From Verrucomicrobiales bacterium (GTDB taxonomy: Bacteria; Verrucomicrobiota; Verrucomicrobiia; Limisphaerales; UBA1096), in NCBI GenBank assembly GCA_011523195.1, contig WTHH01000039.1, positions 1 to 10,950 on the forward strand: a stretch of DNA of 10,950 nucleotides, read 5' to 3'. A program made the position numbers and the translations under genes. Positions 7,362 to 10,950 of the stretch are shown one piece after another (position 1 is the first letter of the stretch; each line of letters opens with the position of its first letter). The notes under the pieces were generated by a model that ran no database searches, was not told where the DNA came from, and saw only the letters and a list, made by a program, of their open reading frames with translations.

Positions 7362-8546
7362 TTATTCCTCCAGCCGGATGAACCACTCGGCGATGGTGTC
7401 GGCGAAGCGGAGACCCTCGCGGGTGAGGTGAAAGCGCTCCGCTGCCTGTACACCCCAGCCGGCATCGACCGCGCGCTGCATGTCCCCCTCCCACTCGTTG
7501 CGGAGGTCGTGCCCGGTGACTTGCGTGAACAAGTCGAACGGCCAGCCGGCGTTCATCCGCAGGCCGAACGCCGCTGTCTCGCCGGCACTGCCCAGGGTGG
7601 GAAGCTGCTCGACTGACTCATGGGCGCGTTGGCCAAGCTCGAGTTGCTCACAATAGCGCTCGGTGTTTGCCACGTTTCGAATCCGGCGACCGTCGACGAA
7701 TCCAGAGGCGCTTGGGCCAAGCGCCTGGCACGCGCCGCCACGCCAGTAATTGATGTTATGACGGCAGGCACGCGATGGCAGCTCTGGGTCTGGCTCGCCT
7801 TCGTGCCGAGCAAAGTTGGCAACTTCGTACTGGGAGAAACCGGCGGCAGCGGCGGTGTCGATCAAGCGATCGTACATCGCACAGGCGAGCGCCTCGTCGA
7901 CATCAAATTCGCCGGCCTGAAGTTGCTCGTACAGCGGGGTGTCCTCCTCGTAGATGACCTCGTAGCAGGAGAGATGTTCGCTACCGAGTGCGATGGCCTC
8001 ATCCATGGTCGATTGCCACGTCTCCATTGTCTGGCCGGGAATGGCGAACATGAGGTCGATGTTGATGTTTTCGAACCCCGCTCCGCGCAACCGGTCGAAC
8101 GACTTGAACACCATTTCGCGCGAGTGGATGCGGCCAAGGCGAACGAGCAGGTCTGCATCGAGCGACTGCACGCCCATCGAAATGCGGTTCACACCGTATT
8201 GTCGAAACAGGCTGGCCTTGTCCGTGGACACAGTGGCAGGGTTGCACTCAATCGTCCATTCGTCGGCGCCGAGCAGGTCGAGCCGCTCCATCGCCGTGAG
8301 AATGCGTTGCCACTGTTGCAGACTGAGGATCGAGGGAGTGCCGCCGCCAAAGAAAACCGTTCGCGGTTTCACGGACGAGGCGACCAACTCCATCTCACGA
8401 ATGAGCGCATCGACGTAGCGGTTCATCTGTTCCCCACCGGATGCCTCGGAGTAAAAGGCACAGTAATCGCATTTCGTGGCGCAGAACGGCACATGCACGT
8501 ACAGGCTTTGAACGGGGGCGGGATAAGTTATATTGATGGCAGTCAT
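7362..8546 (-). CDS. hemW: HemW, radical SAM haem chaperone (HemN-like)
   Basis: The product is 394 residues, close to the usual HemW length of about 380-400. The N-terminus carries the radical-SAM motif YVHVPFCATKCDYCAF, with Cys22, Cys26 and Cys29 as likely 4Fe-4S ligands. The motif has the CxxxCxxCxF form of HemW and lacks the fourth cysteine seen in true HemN (CxxxCxxCxC). Further family motifs are GGGTPS (67-72), ECNPATV (100-106), GVNRISMGVQS (118-128), NIDLMFAIPGQT (162-173) and HNINYWRGG (263-271). The C-terminal region, ending near LRFADTIAEWFI, fits the HemN_C domain. HemW proteins bind haem and SAM and are implicated in delivering haem to membrane cytochromes. They lack demonstrated coproporphyrinogen oxidase activity, although many are annotated as such. 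The gene lies 25 bp downstream of a small membrane-protein gene on the same strand and is probably co-transcribed with it. No strong ribosome-binding site is visible. Confidence 0.93.
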   Translation of the reverse strand: MTAINITYPAPVQSLYVHVPFCATKCDYCAFYSEASGGEQMNRYVDALIREMELVASSVKPRTVFFGGGTPSILSLQQWQRILTAMERLDLLGADEWTIECNPATVSTDKASLFRQYGVNRISMGVQSLDADLLVRLGRIHSREMVFKSFDRLRGAGFENINIDLMFAIPGQTMETWQSTMDEAIALGSEHLSCYEVIYEEDTPLYEQLQAGEFDVDEALACAMYDRLIDTAAAAGFSQYEVANFARHEGEPDPELPSRACRHNINYWRGGACQALGPSASGFVDGRRIRNVANTERYCEQLELGQRAHESVEQLPTLGSAGETAAFGLRMNAGWPFDLFTQVTGHDLRNEWEGDMQRAVDAGWGVQAAERFHLTREGLRFADTIAEWFIRLEE

Positions 8547-8571
8547 GGGAACGGCACCCCATGATAGAAGG

Positions 8572-8988
8572 CTATTCCTTGAAGGAACCGAGCTTGCACA
8601 TCAGGCCGGCGTTGATCAGGTACGGAATCCCGTACCACGCTGAGTACTCCAAAACCTCAGGGGGCTCCGGCGTGACGAAAAGCCCGACAAGCAGATGGAG
8701 CGGCACAATCGCGCCGACCTCATTGGCATAGGAAAAAGAACCAAGACCGAGCATCAATGTGAGTAATCCCAGCCCCATCAGGGTCTTGCGACCATTGGCA
8801 GTGGACATGCCGTAAACCAAGCCTGCAACGTAGACGAACAGGGCTAAGCCAACGGCCACACCGATACCGCCGCCTATGGCAATTTCCTTCAAGGTGTTTG
8901 CCAAAAAGTCGGGATCTTCCATATCAAAGATCATGTCGGCGCCAATGACACCGACCACCAAAACACCTATGAGAGTACCCCAAAACAT
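8572..8988 (-). CDS. Small integral membrane protein of unknown function, upstream of hemW
   Basis: The product is 138 residues starting MFWGTLIGVLVVGVIGADMIF. Hydrophobic segments fall at about residues 3-20, 37-60, 69-86 and 92-106, giving roughly four membrane spans. A polar stretch (MEDPDFLANTLKE, 23-35) lies between the first two. The C-terminal third is amphipathic (TPEPPEVLEYSAWYGIPYLINAGL), and there is a Cys at 131. No catalytic motif is visible and I do not recognise the family. The ATG whose complement is at 8986-8988 is chosen because the frame further upstream is only antisense of the thuA-like gene. It precedes hemW by 25 bp, so a shared transcript is likely. A link to haem or cytochrome handling is possible but rests on position alone. 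Confidence 0.75.
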   Translation of the reverse strand: MFWGTLIGVLVVGVIGADMIFDMEDPDFLANTLKEIAIGGGIGVAVGLALFVYVAGLVYGMSTANGRKTLMGLGLLTLMLGLGSFSYANEVGAIVPLHLLVGLFVTPEPPEVLEYSAWYGIPYLINAGLMCKLGSFKE

Positions 8989-9072
8989 GTCACATCCGGC
9001 CAAGCCGGTCGGGCAACCTACCCGCCCCCCAGCGCTTGGCCAAGCGATTTTTGGCTTAATTTTTTTGCCAAA
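8989..9072. promoter_or_regulatory. Divergent intergenic region upstream of thuA-like gene and membrane-protein gene (right arm)
   Basis: This 84-bp region is the mirror of 1879-1962. It holds a short hairpin (CCGGC-CAA-GCCGG, 8996-9008), a C-rich run, the 14-bp palindrome at 9033-9046, and an AT-rich stretch leading into the thuA-like start. It must contain or adjoin both divergent promoters, but no clear sigma-70 boxes can be assigned. Confidence 0.5.
9033..9046. repeat. 14-bp perfect palindrome CGCTTGGCCAAGCG (right arm)
   Basis: This is the mirror of 1905-1918 and is identical to the fold-centre palindrome. It lies 27 bp upstream of the thuA-like ATG at 9073 and could be mistaken for an operator. 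Its reuse inside a coding region at the fold, and the related CTTGGCCAAG at 7143-7152 inside the FG-GAP gene, suggest a dispersed palindrome rather than a gene-specific site. Confidence 0.75.
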
Positions 9073-9073
9073 A
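9049..9073 (+). promoter_or_regulatory. Possible AT-rich hairpin overlapping the thuA-like start codon
   Basis: TTTTGGC at 9049-9055 and GCCAAAA at 9067-9073 can pair over 7 bp around an 11-base, mostly T loop. The right half includes the first A of the ATG at 9073. If transcribed, the hairpin would mask that start, which favours initiation at the later ATG (9091) or some translational control. The mirror is at 1878-1902. The stem is weak and may be coincidental. Confidence 0.35.
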
Positions 9074-9972
9074 TGGCGTTCCCTCCCCGCATGCACTCTG
9101 CCGTAAAAAATGCATTGCTGGCCGCCGCCCTCCTGCTGAGCGGGCTCGGAAGCGGTCTTGCCGCTAACAAAAAAATCCTGCTTATCGCCGGCCGCCCCAG
9201 CCACGGCCCTGGCGACCATGAGTTTCGTGCCGGATCCCTCCTCCTGCAGAAATGCCTCAATAAAATCAAGGGTATCAAGGCTGAGGTGCATGATTTCGGT
9301 TGGCCCAAGGACGACGCAGCATTCGAGGGCATCGACGCCGTGCTAATATACGCCGACGGCGGCGGCGGCCACCCGGCCATCCAGAAAGATCGAGCCAAGC
9401 TCATCGACGGCCTCGCAAAAAAAGGCATCGGCATCGGCTGTGCGCATTACGGCGTGGAGGTGCCCAAGGGCGATCCCGGGCAGTACATGCAGGACTGGAT
9501 AGGCGGCTACTACGAGCATGCCTTCTCGGTGAACCCCATGTGGGCGCCGGACTTCAAAACCTTTCCCAGTCACCCGATCGCCCGTGGCGTCAAGCCTTTC
9601 AAGGTGGTGGACGAGTGGTACTTCAACATGCGCTTCCGCAAGGACGGCGTCGGCAAGATCACCCCGATCCTCGTTGCCACGCCCAGTGATAAGGTACGCA
9701 ACGGCCCGTACGTCTGGCCCAAGGGCCCGTACAAGCACATCCAAGCCGAGAAGGGCCGGCCGGAGACGATGATGTGGTCGTACGTCCGCAAGAACGGCGG
9801 CCGCGGCTTTGGCTTCACCGGAGGGCACAAGCACCAAAACTGGGGCAACGACAACTACCGCAAGGCCGTCCTCAATGGGCTGCTATGGATCGCCAAGGCC
9901 AAGGTGCCGAAGAACGGCGTGCCGTCCACCGTCACCGACGAGGAGCTGAAGCAAAACCTCGATCCAAAGTAA
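9073..9972 (+). CDS. Secreted ThuA-like (trehalose-utilisation fold) protein
   Basis: The product is 299 residues. The N-terminus is a signal peptide: basic start, hydrophobic core ALLAAALLLSGLG (about 14-26), and likely cleavage after GLA or GLAA (30-31). The mature part begins NKKILLIAGRPSHGPGDHEF, the first strand and loop typical of ThuA-like domains, which have a class I glutamine amidotransferase-like fold. Other landmarks are DAVLIYADGGGGHP (88-101), GIGIGCAHYGVEV with Cys123 at the nucleophile-elbow position (118-130), GGYYEHAF (144-151), VDEWYFNMRF (179-188) and RGFGFTGGHKHQNWGND (244-260). Planctomycetes and Verrucomicrobia encode many exported ThuA-like proteins. Their reactions are mostly unknown, with roles in carbohydrate metabolism inferred from the founding member. 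An alternative start at the ATG at 9091 (Met7) still keeps the signal peptide, and no Shine-Dalgarno site distinguishes the two. The M29 gene follows after 45 bp. Confidence 0.88.
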   Translation: MAFPPRMHSAVKNALLAAALLLSGLGSGLAANKKILLIAGRPSHGPGDHEFRAGSLLLQKCLNKIKGIKAEVHDFGWPKDDAAFEGIDAVLIYADGGGGHPAIQKDRAKLIDGLAKKGIGIGCAHYGVEVPKGDPGQYMQDWIGGYYEHAFSVNPMWAPDFKTFPSHPIARGVKPFKVVDEWYFNMRFRKDGVGKITPILVATPSDKVRNGPYVWPKGPYKHIQAEKGRPETMMWSYVRKNGGRGFGFTGGHKHQNWGNDNYRKAVLNGLLWIAKAKVPKNGVPSTVTDEELKQNLDPK

Positions 9973-10490
9973 CAATTCTCACATTTGCCGATTTTTGTCT
10001 GATTGATAGTTTAGCTTATGGAATCTAGAACATTTCCGGAATTTTCTCTCACCCGACTAATTAAAAATACTTTTAGGCCGAAGATCGGCGAAAAAATCTG
10101 TATCTTAATTGATCTTCCAGATCTAAAATTATTTAATAATTTCGAATTCATTAATTATCCTGAGTTTTCGATTCAAAAACACGCGCACGATTCATTTTAT
10201 AAATCTTTACATGATGGAGTGATGGATGATCTCAACTTAATTGGAGGTGAGATGTTTGCCTACATGGAAACTGGTGGTAGTAACCTTGACTTACCTGCTT
10301 CAGCAGTAACAAAGGAAGGTAATGAAATAAGCTTAGAACGAGATGTATACGAAAAATATGACATTATACTCTGCATTTCAACCTACTCCGCCACTGCCCC
10401 TCTAACAGCGTTTGCCAAGCGCATCGGCTTTCGTGGAGCAACTCTACATGGAGTTAACGATATCATCTTGGGTAGCGGTTTAGCCGTAGA
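9973..10490. other. AT-rich segment spanning the intergenic gap and the 5' half of the M29 gene
   Basis: GC drops abruptly after the thuA-like stop. Hand counts give 25% for 10081-10140, 30% for 10141-10200, 43% for 10261-10320 and 28% for 10321-10380. By comparison, 9841-9900 is 63%, 10561-10620 is 58% and 10681-10740 is 63%. Codon use in the first 150 or so codons of the M29 gene is correspondingly A/T-ending. The reading frame crosses the transition uninterrupted. The mirror is at 461-978. Confidence 0.8.
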
Positions 10491-10950
10491 TTATAACGAG
10501 GTCAGCAAGGACGCGGAGAAACTGCGCCGCGCCCTGACACGGGCCGATCATTTCGAAATCGATTTCCAGTACGGCGACGAAACCCACACCCTCAATCTCG
10601 AGTGCGGCAAACAGGAGGCGCAAAAAAGCCATGGCATCTGTCTCGTCGACGAGCCAGACGTGGCCAACCTCCCGGCCGGCGAAGTGTACTTCGTCCCGAC
10701 TGGAGGCGAGGGCCGATTCGTCATGCAGTACGCCGACGGCACGCTTGGCCTGCAGACAGTCAAGGGCGGAAAAATCGTCAACGCCACCCTCCTCCGCGGC
10801 GAGCAGACAATCATTGACGAGCATAACGCGAAACTGGCGAGTGACCCGGTCACCGGCGAACTGGGTGAACTTGGTTTCGGCACACAGGAACTGCCGGTGT
10901 CCGGCCGCGACATTCAGGATGAAAAAATCCTCGGCACCCTGCACGTGGCC
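10018..10950 (+). CDS. M29-like aminopeptidase (aminopeptidase T family), 3'-truncated by window end
   Basis: An uninterrupted frame of 311 codons runs from the ATG at 10018 to the window edge with no stop; a scan requiring a stop codon misses it. An in-frame TAG at 10012-10014 fixes the start. The C-terminal half has M29 landmarks: NLPAGEVYFVPTGG (217-230, Glu222), GELGELGFGT (280-289, Glu284) and DEKILGTLHVA (301-311, His309). These correspond to regions that supply metal ligands in aminopeptidase T/S-type enzymes. The remaining ligands, expected further on, and the C-terminus lie outside the window. Family members are about 320-410 residues, so most of the gene is present. They remove N-terminal amino acids from peptides using divalent metals, usually in the cytoplasm. 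No signal peptide is seen here. The N-terminal half (1-157) is AT-rich, unlike the rest and unlike the neighbours. The family call rests on the C-terminal motifs; the exact subfamily is uncertain. Confidence 0.78.
   Translation, partial: MESRTFPEFSLTRLIKNTFRPKIGEKICILIDLPDLKLFNNFEFINYPEFSIQKHAHDSFYKSLHDGVMDDLNLIGGEMFAYMETGGSNLDLPASAVTKEGNEISLERDVYEKYDIILCISTYSATAPLTAFAKRIGFRGATLHGVNDIILGSGLAVDYNEVSKDAEKLRRALTRADHFEIDFQYGDETHTLNLECGKQEAQKSHGICLVDEPDVANLPAGEVYFVPTGGEGRFVMQYADGTLGLQTVKGGKIVNATLLRGEQTIIDEHNAKLASDPVTGELGELGFGTQELPVSGRDIQDEKILGTLHVA

Larger units (their letters stand above)
1..10950. repeat. Window-wide perfect inverted repeat (two 5475-bp arms, no spacer)
   Basis: The last bases of the window are the reverse complement of the first, and every open frame on one strand has an identical partner on the other whose coordinates sum to 10951. 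The symmetry axis is at 5475/5476. There is no spacer, no divergence between arms was seen, and the palindrome fills the window exactly. Natural long inverted repeats usually have a spacer or some divergence, and the axis here interrupts a coding sequence. An assembly fold-back, a multiple-displacement-amplification snap-back chimera or a hairpin-derived read is therefore the best explanation. Copy number and gene order across the axis should not be taken as genomic fact. Only one arm is independent evidence. Confidence 0.97.

Noticed and set aside
979..9972. Paralogous gene duplications (two thuA-like, two hemW and so on)
   Set aside because: The copies show no divergence, including intergenic DNA, and are in exact mirror order, so they are one locus seen twice.

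Overview
The window is one perfect palindrome. Bases 1-5475 are the exact reverse complement of 5476-10950: every gene occurs twice at mirrored positions (coordinates sum to 10951), the arms have no spacer, and I saw no mismatch where I compared them. It therefore holds only about 5.5 kb of unique sequence, folded at 5475/5476. The fold lies inside a coding region and removes the 5' part of that gene. The most economical explanation is an assembly or amplification fold-back (snap-back chimera) rather than a natural replicon.

Unique content, read on the right arm from the fold outward: (1) a 5'-truncated, probably secreted FG-GAP/VCBS-repeat protein with a C-terminal ASPIC/UnbV domain (5476-7253, +); (2) a convergent pair on the minus strand, hemW (7362-8546) and, upstream of it, a small membrane protein of unknown function (8572-8988); (3) an 84-bp divergent intergenic region with a 14-bp perfect palindrome and a hairpin at a start codon; (4) a secreted ThuA-like protein (9073-9972, +); (5) 45 bp further on, an M29-type (aminopeptidase T-like) metallopeptidase that runs off the window end (10018-10950, +). 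The left arm repeats all of this in mirror image.

Organism: GC is high (about 58-63% in the stretches I counted). Exported ThuA-like and ASPIC/UnbV FG-GAP proteins, with no clear Shine-Dalgarno sites, suggest a bacterium of the Planctomycetota/Verrucomicrobiota type, probably from a metagenome or single-cell assembly. This is inferred from gene families, not from a marker gene.

The genes do not form an obvious single system. ThuA-like and FG-GAP/UnbV proteins are typical exported proteins of this group, HemW is a haem-chaperone housekeeping protein, and the M29 peptidase is likely cytoplasmic. The points most worth attention are the fold itself; the fact that its centre is a 14-mer palindrome also found intact in the thuA upstream region, with shorter relatives elsewhere (a possible highly iterated palindrome); and the sharp drop in GC over the 5' half of the M29 gene. 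I found no CRISPR array, RNA gene, transposase or convincing new defence or biosynthetic system. No gene-free stretch exceeds about 110 bp.
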